Shown: positions 8,540-15,966 of the stretch, piece by piece
Layout: every line of letters begins with the position of its first letter
How positions within the stretch are numbered: the stretch's first letter is position 1
NCBI GenBank assembly: GCA_015521705.1
Contig: WANR01000028.1
Coordinates: forward strand, 1-39,946
Origin: Desulfurococcales archaeon
GTDB lineage: Archaea > Thermoproteota > Thermoprotei_A > Sulfolobales > Acidilobaceae
Direction: 5' to 3'
Length of the DNA: 39,946 nt
The notes under the pieces: generated by a model
Database searches by the model: none
What the model saw: the letters and a program-made list of their open reading frames with translations, nothing else
Told to the model about the DNA's origin: nothing
Translations under genes and position numbers: made by a program

Positions 8540-8908
8540 TTGGGGGAGGCTTGGATCTACTGTGCCCGGGGAATCATAAGCACTGCTTTGAAGATAGAGA
8601 GCATGGGATACCACATACATGGCCATGACATAAACCTGGAGGCATGCGTCTGCTCTACAAAACCAAGGGCACTCGACCTAGTCTCGCTAAGGAAGTCCCT
8701 GGAAGAGGTCTTGTCAAAATACGATCATAAACCCCTTTGGGAGACTTTGGGCCTCGAAGACGCTGTGATGGAGGATCTAGTTGAAGCTGTTAGAAACGAG
8801 CTTGAGGAGGCACTAAAACTCAAAGGTATGGGAGCCCATGTATGCATCATTAAGGCCAGCGTCCCTGGGGAGTCTGTAGAGTATAGAAGCGGGGCCAGGG
8901 CCCTCTGA
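8540..8908 (+). CDS. Divergent 6-pyruvoyl-tetrahydropterin synthase/QueD-like protein
   Basis: The 122-residue protein has the outline of the PTPS/QueD family: IHGHDINLEA matches the HGHNY zinc motif, LDLVSLRKSLEEVLSKYDHKPL matches the conserved DFxxLK...LDHxxL segment, and the C-terminal SVPGESVEYRSG matches the ETPTS...Y strand. Two zinc ligands are visible (His27 and His29). The first His, usually in an AHRL segment, is missing (YCARGIIS), and so are the usual catalytic Cys before HGH and the catalytic Glu. It may have lost the normal activity or use another substrate. The TTG start has GGTGA six bases upstream. It is the last gene of the operon that includes gcvT, a pterin-dependent enzyme. 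Confidence 0.6.
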   Translation: MGEAWIYCARGIISTALKIESMGYHIHGHDINLEACVCSTKPRALDLVSLRKSLEEVLSKYDHKPLWETLGLEDAVMEDLVEAVRNELEEALKLKGMGAHVCIIKASVPGESVEYRSGARAL

Positions 8909-9017
8909 GCGTCTTTCGAATACCATGCTTATAAGCTCTGTGTCTAAATCTTATAGAATAAACTAGGGAAACGAGGTAAAGGGGCAGGTATTGAAGGGGT
9001 TGAGGGTGTAGACCGGG

Positions 9018-10115
9018 TTGGTGCTCGAATTCATCTTTGCGTGGTGGTGGCTTCTCCTTGTGGAGAGCCTTGTGATAGCAGGTATTATTGGGGGAATAGC
9101 CCTATCTGCCCCAAGGCTGATAGGAGACACCCCTAGAAGCCTAACAGCCCTCCGCAGCAGTATGGCTGTGACTGCGCTGGTCACGTTTGTAGCCTACATA
9201 GCTGTAATAGTTGGGCTATCCAAGGTGTTAGGCAACTATATGGGCTTTACGGGAGCGGCTGAAACAATAGTAATGGTGGCTGTAGTACTCTCTGTCTTGA
9301 TAATGTTGCTGCAATGGCTCTTCTCGCCTTATATAATAAACATGATTTACAGAACCAGGCCGCCAGAGACCAGGGAGGAGCTACAGCTACAAATGGAGCT
9401 TAAGAGGCTAGCCGAGCTGAGCGGCGTTAAGACGCCTAAACTAGTCATATCAGAGCTAAGCATGCCAAACGCCTTTGCTTATGGAAGCCCCATAGCTGGT
9501 AACTATGTGGCACTGACCAGGGGCCTCCTAAGAACCATGAGAAGGGACGAGATAATAGCCGTCCTGGGGCACGAGGTTGGCCACTTAAAGCACCGCGATG
9601 TCGCGTGGATCCTAGCCCTGAGCCTGGTGCCTCTAGCAATCTACTTTATAGGCAGAATGCTGATCTGGTCAGGACTACTAGGCGATGGCAGGGGGCGTGG
9701 GGGCAACCCTCTGATCTTCCTCCTGATCGGGGCAGCACTCATAGGTCTCAGCATAGCCTTCAGGTTCCTAATAGCACACTTTAACAGGCTCAGAGAGTAC
9801 TATGCAGACGCTCACAGCGCCCTAGTTACAGGCAACCCCAAGGCGCTTCAAAGGGCCCTGGCAAGGCTAGACGCAGTCTACAAGAGCAACCCCCACGTAG
9901 CGGAGGAGGCTAGGAGCCACGAGCAGGCGGCAATGCTCTTCATCGTGGCTCCACTCATAGAGCTCCAAGGCGGCTTCTTCTACGATATAGACAGATACGT
10001 TGAAGAGCTAAGAAGGGCTAAGACCAGCCCGATGCAGGAGCTCTTCGCTACCCACCCCCCAATACCGAAGCGTATAAGATTCCTTGACAGGATAGCTTCA
10101 AGACTAGCCCTGTGA
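9018..10115 (+). CDS. htpX: M48-family membrane zinc metalloprotease (HtpX-like)
   Basis: HtpX-type proteases degrade misfolded membrane proteins from the cytoplasmic side. The zinc site is visible as HEVGH (His185, Glu186, His189) and the third ligand Glu260 in REYYADA, a typical M48 arrangement. Membrane helices lie at about residues 8-30, 48-70 and 84-104, and a hydrophobic pair lies at about 197-215 and 230-252. The length of 365 residues is a little above bacterial HtpX. The start may be TTG 9018 or the adjacent GTG 9021. TATA-like sequences lie at 8928-8935 and 8949-8955. The next gene follows after 13 bases. Confidence 0.88.
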   Translation: MVLEFIFAWWWLLLVESLVIAGIIGGIALSAPRLIGDTPRSLTALRSSMAVTALVTFVAYIAVIVGLSKVLGNYMGFTGAAETIVMVAVVLSVLIMLLQWLFSPYIINMIYRTRPPETREELQLQMELKRLAELSGVKTPKLVISELSMPNAFAYGSPIAGNYVALTRGLLRTMRRDEIIAVLGHEVGHLKHRDVAWILALSLVPLAIYFIGRMLIWSGLLGDGRGRGGNPLIFLLIGAALIGLSIAFRFLIAHFNRLREYYADAHSALVTGNPKALQRALARLDAVYKSNPHVAEEARSHEQAAMLFIVAPLIELQGGFFYDIDRYVEELRRAKTSPMQELFATHPPIPKRIRFLDRIASRLAL

Positions 10116-10128
10116 GGGGGCGAGAAAG

Positions 10129-10743
10129 ATGCTGGCCATCGTATACCATGATCCTGGCGATGAGTCTGGGCACGAAATGGTGAGGGAGCTGGCAAGAAAG
10201 GTTGAAGAAGTATCAGGGGTCAGGGTAAGGGCTCTACCTATGTCTTTTGTAGAGGAGACAGAAAAACCGTTTAACAGGGGAGAGCTTGTATATTCTCTGA
10301 TACCCTTCCGCGGAGGCCACTTGGCAACTATTATAGAGAAAACTAGAGAGTCGGGAGCCCTTTACATAGGCAAGATACCGCTTGAAATAATATCAATGAG
10401 TCTCGTAAAGTCCTTGAAAGGATGCGAGAAAGCTACCTTACTCTATTGGAAGGCGAAGAGGTTCGTCAACGAGCAAAGAGAGGATCTAGGATCCCTAGTA
10501 AAAAGCATAAAGGAGAACCTAGGAGTAGATGTAGATCTAGAAACAGACGTAGCCAAGGCTTCAGGTTGCATAGCAGTCCTGACTCTATTACCTGGCAGAG
10601 TCACTAGGAAGGCCCTAGAACTGCATGGACACAGTAGCGTCAAGATCCCGTTCCTCTTTAGGGCAATAGAAGAGGAAATAGTTAAGCATGTTACAGGGGT
10701 CCTGGAAAGCCTAGTAAAAACGGAGGCTAACAAGAGAGTATAG
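10129..10743 (+). CDS. Uncharacterised protein, possibly CbiX-like
   Basis: This 204-residue soluble protein is not firmly identified. Its start (MLAIVYHDPGDESG) and the segment YSLIPFRGGHLATIIE recall the short archaeal CbiX chelatases, in which a His after a glycine binds the tetrapyrrole metal. A convergent gene for precorrin-2 dehydrogenase lies 24 bases away, so a chelatase role would make sense for sirohydrochlorin. The middle and C-terminal parts do not match CbiX clearly, and the second conserved His is uncertain (ELHGHSS, about residue 165). The gene follows htpX closely, but no functional link is evident. Confidence 0.4.
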   Translation: MLAIVYHDPGDESGHEMVRELARKVEEVSGVRVRALPMSFVEETEKPFNRGELVYSLIPFRGGHLATIIEKTRESGALYIGKIPLEIISMSLVKSLKGCEKATLLYWKAKRFVNEQREDLGSLVKSIKENLGVDVDLETDVAKASGCIAVLTLLPGRVTRKALELHGHSSVKIPFLFRAIEEEIVKHVTGVLESLVKTEANKRV

Positions 10744-10767
10744 GTGAAGAGACTAGTCTTAGGCTCT

Positions 10768-11442
10768 CTAGGGGCTTTTTCTCTGCTCTATTATTTTCTT
10801 CGCTCTCCTATAGGCTTCCCCGCCGTCGCCTTTATCTACTGCCTCCCAAAAGCCTTTGTCGGCCTCTATGGCTCTGTATAGCGTCATTCTCTCTCTTGGA
10901 TCCTTAACCGTTAGCTTTAATTCTTGCTTTATTCTAGAAAGCGAGTCTAGAAGTGCTTGCAATGATTTATCTGCCCTGATCGTTTCCAAGAGCTTTCTCA
11001 GAGCATGCTTGGCAGCTATGCTTGACTTGCCCAATGTTGTAACGGCTACGTGGAAACCCACAGCCTCTCCGGTGAAGGGGACTATGATGTTCCCTTTTGA
11101 AGCGTCTGCAGCATTGTTTATAAGCTTCTTTCTCTCGAGAGCCATCTTATATACGGCGTCATTGGCCTGGGGGCTACTCGTAGCTATAACTATTATATCC
11201 GCCCCCTCTATCAGCCTCAAAGCCTCCTCTCTCCCACGACTACTAAGCACGTCTAGGCGGACTAGTGTTGCCAGGCCTCTTCTGGACAAGTCCTCAGCCT
11301 CTCTGGAAAATTCTAAGGCTACAATGCACACACGAGCCCCAGCCTCGGCAAACATCCTCGCTCTTTTGGCTCCTATACCTCCGCCGCCAAACACTACTAC
11401 ATTAAGACCTTTAGGGTTCACGAAAAGCGGAATGAAAGCCAC
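10768..11442 (-). CDS. Precorrin-2 dehydrogenase (siroheme synthase N-terminal family)
   Basis: The enzyme oxidises precorrin-2 to sirohydrochlorin with NAD; some family members also insert iron. The N-terminus has the Rossmann motif FGGGGIGAKRARMFAEAGA, and the segment NNAADASKGNIIVPF with VAVTTLGKSSIAAKHALR is characteristic of the Met8/CysG-N family. The length of 224 residues corresponds to a stand-alone dehydrogenase without the CysG methylase domain. The GTG start follows the siroheme decarboxylase gene by 21 bases, so the two genes are probably cotranscribed. It would supply sirohydrochlorin for siroheme, the substrate of the neighbouring decarboxylase. Confidence 0.9.
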   Translation of the reverse strand: MAFIPLFVNPKGLNVVVFGGGGIGAKRARMFAEAGARVCIVALEFSREAEDLSRRGLATLVRLDVLSSRGREEALRLIEGADIIVIATSSPQANDAVYKMALERKKLINNAADASKGNIIVPFTGEAVGFHVAVTTLGKSSIAAKHALRKLLETIRADKSLQALLDSLSRIKQELKLTVKDPRERMTLYRAIEADKGFWEAVDKGDGGEAYRRAKKIIEQRKSP

Positions 11443-11463
11443 CTGTAGAATCCCCGAACGCTC

Positions 11464-12435
11464 CTATCTTACTATATGGGGTTTCAGGTCTTCGATACTG
11501 TAGAGGACCATGACGTCCTTTGGCTTACACACGCGCGTTGCCAGATCCCTGACTTTTTCTATCCTGTCCCTCGACGTGGCATGTGCCATAAAGTAGCAGA
11601 TGTGGCGCCAGGACCCTGGGGGGTAAGCCTCTCTCAGAACCACGTGAGTGCTATACTCAAGGCCGGCAGCACACTCGGATAGCTTCTCCTCGTCGCCAGC
11701 AGGCTCCATAACCACCATTCCATTCTCTGTGAACCCTGCAGCCCTTCCCTCGAGGGCTGCCCCGGGATCGCCGAGAACACCCTTCTTAAGCATCTCTACA
11801 GCTAGGCTGACTACCTCTTCCTCGCTCATCCCGTGTTTCTCCGCTATTCTCCTATAAGGCCTTTCCTCTATCGGGAGTATTCTCAGGGCCCATGGAAGGC
11901 TCCTAGGGATCCCTAGCTCCTCTACTGTAGGAGGATTCTCAACAACCCTGCTGTAGGGCCCCGACCTGGACACTCCTTCATAGAGGTCGTATTTAACGCT
12001 TAGCTTCAGGGTTTTCTTGCTGAAGAGTATTATCCAGTCGCTTACACGCGCTTTCTTAGCCACCTCTTCGACTGCCCTAATTAGGTCCTCGCGGGTCTCT
12101 CTCTTTATAATGGCCCAAACGTTGTAGACCGGGTGGTCTCTCAGGAAGTTATGGGTTACCTCGTGATCCCTGTTTAGTATCGATGCCAGTTCCTTATAGC
12201 CTGCGCCAGCGCTAAACGCTACCAAAGCCGCTACCTTTCTCTGGGCCCTATAATTGTAGTAGAAGCCTATCCTCTTCAGTACCCCGGCATCGCTGAGTTT
12301 CTTGAGCCTGGAAACGGCCTCAGAGGCTTTAACACCCACTCTCTCAGACACGTCCTCTATAGGTGTGGGTGTTAGGGGGAATTCATACTGTAGCTTCATT
12401 AACAGTTCCACGTCAACAGGGTCGAGCACTGCCAA
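11464..12435 (-). CDS. ahbAB: Fused siroheme decarboxylase AhbA-AhbB
   Basis: Siroheme decarboxylase removes two acetate carboxyl groups from siroheme to give 12,18-didecarboxysiroheme, the first step of the archaeal heme route. The protein contains two Lrp/AsnC-like units. Residues 1-165 have a helix-turn-helix followed by VTHNFLRDHPVYNVWAIIKR, matching AhbA. Residues 185-323 have a second helix-turn-helix and THVVLREAYPPGSWRHICYF, matching AhbB. The two are commonly separate proteins of about 150 residues each, so this is a fusion. The TTG start lies 16 bases after the radical SAM gene. A plain Lrp-type regulator is unlikely given the neighbours and these motifs. Confidence 0.82.
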   Translation of the reverse strand: MAVLDPVDVELLMKLQYEFPLTPTPIEDVSERVGVKASEAVSRLKKLSDAGVLKRIGFYYNYRAQRKVAALVAFSAGAGYKELASILNRDHEVTHNFLRDHPVYNVWAIIKRETREDLIRAVEEVAKKARVSDWIILFSKKTLKLSVKYDLYEGVSRSGPYSRVVENPPTVEELGIPRSLPWALRILPIEERPYRRIAEKHGMSEEEVVSLAVEMLKKGVLGDPGAALEGRAAGFTENGMVVMEPAGDEEKLSECAAGLEYSTHVVLREAYPPGSWRHICYFMAHATSRDRIEKVRDLATRVCKPKDVMVLYSIEDLKPHIVR

Positions 12436-12451
12436 GACTACTCACCAGCTC

Positions 12452-13648
12452 CTATGGGAAATAATGGGTTATAGGAGCTTTAATACCTAGACTAGTAAGG
12501 ATCCGCGAGGACTCTCCAGGAGTATAGGGGCAGGCAGGATCCTCGGCTAGCGGAGACCCGTGATAGACGAAGGCCCTGGCCCTACTACCGCCGCAGACTT
12601 CCTTGAACTCGCACTCACTACATCTACCACTATACTCTCCACGCCTCAGCTTTAGCAAGAGCGGGGACTCCCTGTATATTTCTACAAGGCTCTTCTTCCT
12701 GACATCGCCGACAGGGTATGGGAGAAACCCGCTAGGGTAAACTTTTCCGTCGTGAGACACGAAGATCACACCCCTACCGTCACGGGTAGGGACTATGTGA
12801 ACATTGGCCACGCTCTGAGGGGGCCCTAGTAGTTCCTGCAAGCGCTTCTTAAGTTTCACGTAGAGACTGCCTAGGCGAAGCAGTTTTACAGGATCAGCAC
12901 CCTTGTCTTCAAGAAGCTTTCTAAGGATAGCCACACGCCTAAACATGGGGCCCTCGGTTGTTCTCACTCTTAACCCATACTTGCTAGCCTCGTAGAGAAA
13001 GTTAGAGACATCCTCCCACTCCTGAGGTGTCAGATCCAGGCTTCTCCCCGCCCGGCCTACGGGAATCACATAGAAGACCTCCCACGTATCAACTCCTATG
13101 TCCCTGAGCAGCTTCACCATGTCGGCGAGGCCATCTACAGTCTGCTTCATGACAACCGTGTTTACCTGGACTCTTATACCAGCTGCCTGGAGTTTCTTGA
13201 CAGCCCTAATGGACTCAGCCCAGACACCCTCTATGCCCCTTATAGAGTCGTGGACTCCAGGATAGGGAGAGTCTATACTTATAGAGGCGGCTTGTACGCC
13301 TATTGCAGCAAGCCTCTTCACTGATTCGTCGTTCAATAGGGGGGTAACGCTTGGCGCTACTGCAACACGTAAACCCCTAGATACGGCGTACTCTAGCAGG
13401 TCCCATATATCGCGTCTCATTAATAGGTCTCCCCCAGTGAAGACTAGTATTGGGGAAGGCTTTCCAAAGCCAGCCACTTGGTCTATGAGGCCCAGGGCCT
13501 CCTCAGTAGTTAACTCACCCGGCAAGGGCTCGGTTATAGCCTCGGCGCGGCAGTGGAGGCATTTTAGTAGGCATGCCTTAGTGGTCTCCCAGAACACTAG
13601 GAGGGGTTTCTCGTTGAAGGGCCACGAGGCTAGGCTGTAGCCTTTCAC
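12452..13648 (-). CDS. ahbD: Radical SAM/SPASM heme-biosynthesis protein, AhbD-like
   Basis: The protein has a radical SAM cluster motif CLLKCLHC near residues 29-36, the glycine-rich VFTGGDLLMRRD for SAM binding, and a C-terminal Cys-rich region (CSECEFKEVCGG and a later Cys) for an auxiliary cluster. The whole pattern (ETTKACLLKCLHCRAEA) matches the group that includes AhbC, AhbD and NirJ and related proteins of unknown role. AhbD converts Fe-coproporphyrin III to heme b, and AhbC acts one step earlier. Only one of the pair is here, so AhbD is my best guess from sequence style and gene context. The GTG start lies below a TATA-like element at 13686-13693. The gene heads a three-gene minus-strand operon. 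Confidence 0.72.
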   Translation of the reverse strand: MKGYSLASWPFNEKPLLVFWETTKACLLKCLHCRAEAITEPLPGELTTEEALGLIDQVAGFGKPSPILVFTGGDLLMRRDIWDLLEYAVSRGLRVAVAPSVTPLLNDESVKRLAAIGVQAASISIDSPYPGVHDSIRGIEGVWAESIRAVKKLQAAGIRVQVNTVVMKQTVDGLADMVKLLRDIGVDTWEVFYVIPVGRAGRSLDLTPQEWEDVSNFLYEASKYGLRVRTTEGPMFRRVAILRKLLEDKGADPVKLLRLGSLYVKLKKRLQELLGPPQSVANVHIVPTRDGRGVIFVSHDGKVYPSGFLPYPVGDVRKKSLVEIYRESPLLLKLRRGEYSGRCSECEFKEVCGGSRARAFVYHGSPLAEDPACPYTPGESSRILTSLGIKAPITHYFP

Positions 13649-13685
13649 TCCTGTAGAGCACCCCCAGGCTCCAAGAGGTTTTTAG

Positions 13686-13693
13686 ATAAAATG
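13686..13693 (-). promoter_or_regulatory. TATA box of the heme operon
   Basis: On the minus strand this reads close to ATTTTATC. It lies about 40 bases before the radical SAM start codon, which predicts transcription starting near 13665. Confidence 0.4.
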
Positions 13694-13858
13694 GTTTCGT
13701 AATAAACCACGGCAATTAGGTAGTATTGCAAGTAATTATGCGGTATAACTGCGTATATACTTAGAGGCTCTCGCGGACAGGTGCCGGCCTGAGCTATTTA
13801 ACTCTCAGACGGGTAAATGGCAGAATAGAGTGGATTGCTGGCCGGTCGGTGTGCGGAA

Positions 13859-14494
13859 ATGTCTACAGGGCTGTGGCAGCTTCAGGAAGCTGTTGGAGAG
13901 GCTGGGAGAAGGGCCCAAAGCTCGGGAGAGTGGGTATACCTGAGAGATAGGCTTTCAGAGCTGGCTGTCAAGTCTACCTTTTTTCTGAAGCTTCTCTGGG
14001 AGCTAGGGGTTAAAGAGCCGGAGTGGGTCAAAGAGTACGTGTATAAGATACGCGAGAGCGTTAAGGCCGGCGATGCAGGTGCTGTGATAGATTTCGTGTC
14101 GAGGCTCGAGGAGGCTATCGACTCTAAGATAGCCTCTCTCTGGGCAAGAGCTGTCCATACAAGGCTGGTTAAGATAGGGTCAGGAGCCGCTCTCTCGCTT
14201 CTATCCTTCAAGGCCTACAGTGCGTTACTTGAGGGTGGCCCGTTATTATTGGTTGCCGTAACTATTGCAGCATCCTTAGGTCTCGCGTCGCTACTGCTTA
14301 TAAAGACCCCATACTCGCCTCTGCTTCAAGCCATAGCGGGGCTCGTGGCTCTTTCCTACTCTGCTGTCCTGTTAATTCTAGGGGGCGCGGCTTCTATCTA
14401 CCAGGCATCACTTATAGCGGGCCTAGCAGGGCCCCTATCCCTGGTGTATGCAAGGCTAAACGCTAAGGAGGCAGAGGCTGGTATCGTTGGTTGA
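13859..14494 (+). CDS. Hypothetical membrane protein with N-terminal helical domain
   Basis: I do not recognise this protein. Its first half is soluble and charged, with long predicted helices (WVYLRDRLSELAVKS, WVKEYVYKIRESVK). The second half contains about four membrane helices separated by short turns. The frame is open from TTG 13835, but ATG 13859 has GGTG eight bases upstream and is preferred here. The stop overlaps the next membrane-protein gene by eight bases, so the two are likely cotranscribed and may act together. Confidence 0.55.
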   Translation: MSTGLWQLQEAVGEAGRRAQSSGEWVYLRDRLSELAVKSTFFLKLLWELGVKEPEWVKEYVYKIRESVKAGDAGAVIDFVSRLEEAIDSKIASLWARAVHTRLVKIGSGAALSLLSFKAYSALLEGGPLLLVAVTIAASLGLASLLLIKTPYSPLLQAIAGLVALSYSAVLLILGGAASIYQASLIAGLAGPLSLVYARLNAKEAEAGIVG

Positions 14495-14999
14495 CGGATT
14501 AGCAGGCCCAATACTGGATAGTTTAAAGGCGCACCCCTACCTGGCCATATTAGCAGCCTCCCTAGCGCCAGGCATAGAGCCTCGCTATGCCGTTTTGCTC
14601 GGGGTAAGCATTGAGGGGGTCAGCCTTACGGCTTCTCTGGCAATCTCCCTCGCAGGCCTCGTAATACTTTCCTCCATCATGTCTCTTGGTGTATCAGCTA
14701 TAGACTCTTACATGGAGAAAGCCCTCAACACAGGTTCTAGACTATACAGGGTAGCCAGGCTCTATAGGAGAGTCAAACTCTCTGGCTACAAGAGAGCTAA
14801 GGCCAGCGTCGAGAAGTGGGGGCTCCTAGGGCTCATTCTATTCATAGCAATCCCCCTACCATTCACAGGCATCTACACAGGGGCCCTGGCTTCTATACCC
14901 CTCGGGATAAGGGGCTATAGGCTCTTTGCCGCGCTCCTAGTAGGCGGGTTCATATCACTCGCCTCGACAACTCTCGCCCTAGCTCTTGCCAGGTTCTAG
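14487..14999 (+). CDS. Small multidrug-export-like membrane protein (PF06695-type)
   Basis: This 170-residue protein has about four hydrophobic helices with a positively charged loop (RVARLYRRVKLSGYKRAKASVEKWG) between the second and third. The segment IAIPLPFTGIYTGALASIPLGI matches the pattern of the Sm_multidrug_ex family, whose transport role is not firmly established. The TTG start overlaps the end of the preceding gene. The likely partner is that upstream membrane protein. Confidence 0.6.
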   Translation: MVDGLAGPILDSLKAHPYLAILAASLAPGIEPRYAVLLGVSIEGVSLTASLAISLAGLVILSSIMSLGVSAIDSYMEKALNTGSRLYRVARLYRRVKLSGYKRAKASVEKWGLLGLILFIAIPLPFTGIYTGALASIPLGIRGYRLFAALLVGGFISLASTTLALALARF

Positions 15000-15056
15000 C
15001 TCTTTAAGAATCCCACTACTAACAGTATACCTTAGAGAGTGAGGGAGGATTTCTCG

Positions 15057-15623
15057 ATGGGTAAGAGAGGCCCAGTGATAGTGGTTTCAGGCCCCCCCGG
15101 CTCCGGCAAGTCAACCTATGCTAAAAGGCTGGCCAGAGACCTGGGCCTGGAATACTATTCTACGGGAGTCATATTTAGGGAGCTAGCCAAAGCTAAAGGG
15201 TTCTCCCTGGTAGAGATGAGTAGGATCGCAGAGAAGGATCCAAGCATAGACTTGGAGATAGATAGGAGAACACTCGAGAAGGCCAGCAGTGGGGGCGTCG
15301 TCATAGATAGCCACCTAGCAGGGCTAATTCTGCACTCGCTAGCCGACGTGCTTGTATATGTCAAGGCGCCACTAATGGTGCGTGCCATGAGAATAGCTGA
15401 GAGGGATTCAAGCAGTGTGGAGGAGGCGCTCCTAGAGATAATAGAGCGAGAGAATAGCCAGGCAGACAGGTTCCTGAGGCTTTACGGGGTGGATGCCACG
15501 GATCTAAGCGTGTACCACGTCGTGATAGATACTAGCGCCTACAGCGTCGAGGAGGCTTACTCGATAATAAGAGAGGCCGTCGTTATTAGGCTAAAGAGGC
15601 TGGGCTACATAAGGGAGGCATAG
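15057..15623 (+). CDS. cmk: Cytidylate kinase, archaeal type
   Basis: The enzyme phosphorylates CMP and dCMP with ATP in nucleotide synthesis. The P-loop GPPGSGKS is at residues 12-19, and the segment YYSTGVIFRELAKAKG is the CMP-binding region of the archaeal short form. The length of 188 residues is normal for this form. I chose ATG 15057 because GGGAGGATTTCTCG lies just before it; an in-frame GTG at 15039 would add six residues. A TATA-like CTCTTTAAG lies near 15000. The gene stands immediately before rpl14e and cbf5, a neighbourhood that is common in crenarchaea. Confidence 0.9.
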   Translation: MGKRGPVIVVSGPPGSGKSTYAKRLARDLGLEYYSTGVIFRELAKAKGFSLVEMSRIAEKDPSIDLEIDRRTLEKASSGGVVIDSHLAGLILHSLADVLVYVKAPLMVRAMRIAERDSSSVEEALLEIIERENSQADRFLRLYGVDATDLSVYHVVIDTSAYSVEEAYSIIREAVVIRLKRLGYIREA

Positions 15624-15632
15624 TATTTAAAC
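15624..15632 (+). promoter_or_regulatory. TATA box of rpl14e-cbf5
   Basis: TATTTAAAC begins directly after the cmk stop codon. It predicts a start near 15652, just before the rpl14e ribosome binding site GGTGA. Confidence 0.55.
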
Positions 15633-15666
15633 TTAAAGTACCAACAAGCATTGAAGGTGAAACGGC

Positions 15667-15954
15667 ATGCCGCCCATAGAGGTTGGGAGAATATGCGTTA
15701 AGCTGCGGGGTAGAGAAGCGGGGAGGAAATGCGTGATTGTCGACATTATAGATGCAAACTTTGTGCTAATAACAGGGCCTAAGAGCATCACTGGAGTCAA
15801 GAGAAGGCGCGTTAACATAAACCATATAGAGCCGCTAGACAAGAAGGTAGAGGTAAGGAAGGGCGCCTCGGACGAAGAGGTTACTAGGGCCCTAGAAGAG
15901 GCTGGCCTGGTAGACTTCATGAAGGAAAAAGTAAAGCCGGCGCCTCTAGTGTAG
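15667..15954 (+). CDS. rpl14e: Ribosomal protein L14e (eL14)
   Basis: eL14 is a protein of the archaeal and eukaryotic large ribosomal subunit. The KOW-type start [20 protein letters not shown] and the segment [18 protein letters not shown] are family hallmarks. The 95-residue length is normal. The ATG start has GGTGA seven bases upstream. The gene lies 12 bases before cbf5 and is probably cotranscribed with it, a conserved archaeal pairing of a ribosomal protein with an rRNA-modifying enzyme. Confidence 0.97.
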   Translation: MPPIEVGRICVKLRGREAGRKCVIVDIIDANFVLITGPKSITGVKRRRVNINHIEPLDKKVEVRKGASDEEVTRALEEAGLVDFMKEKVKPAPLV

Positions 15955-15966
15955 CGGTGGAACCGC

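Noticed and set aside
11464-12435. Ordinary Lrp/AsnC transcription factor
   Set aside because: Two complete units, Ahb-specific motifs and heme-gene neighbours point to siroheme decarboxylase.
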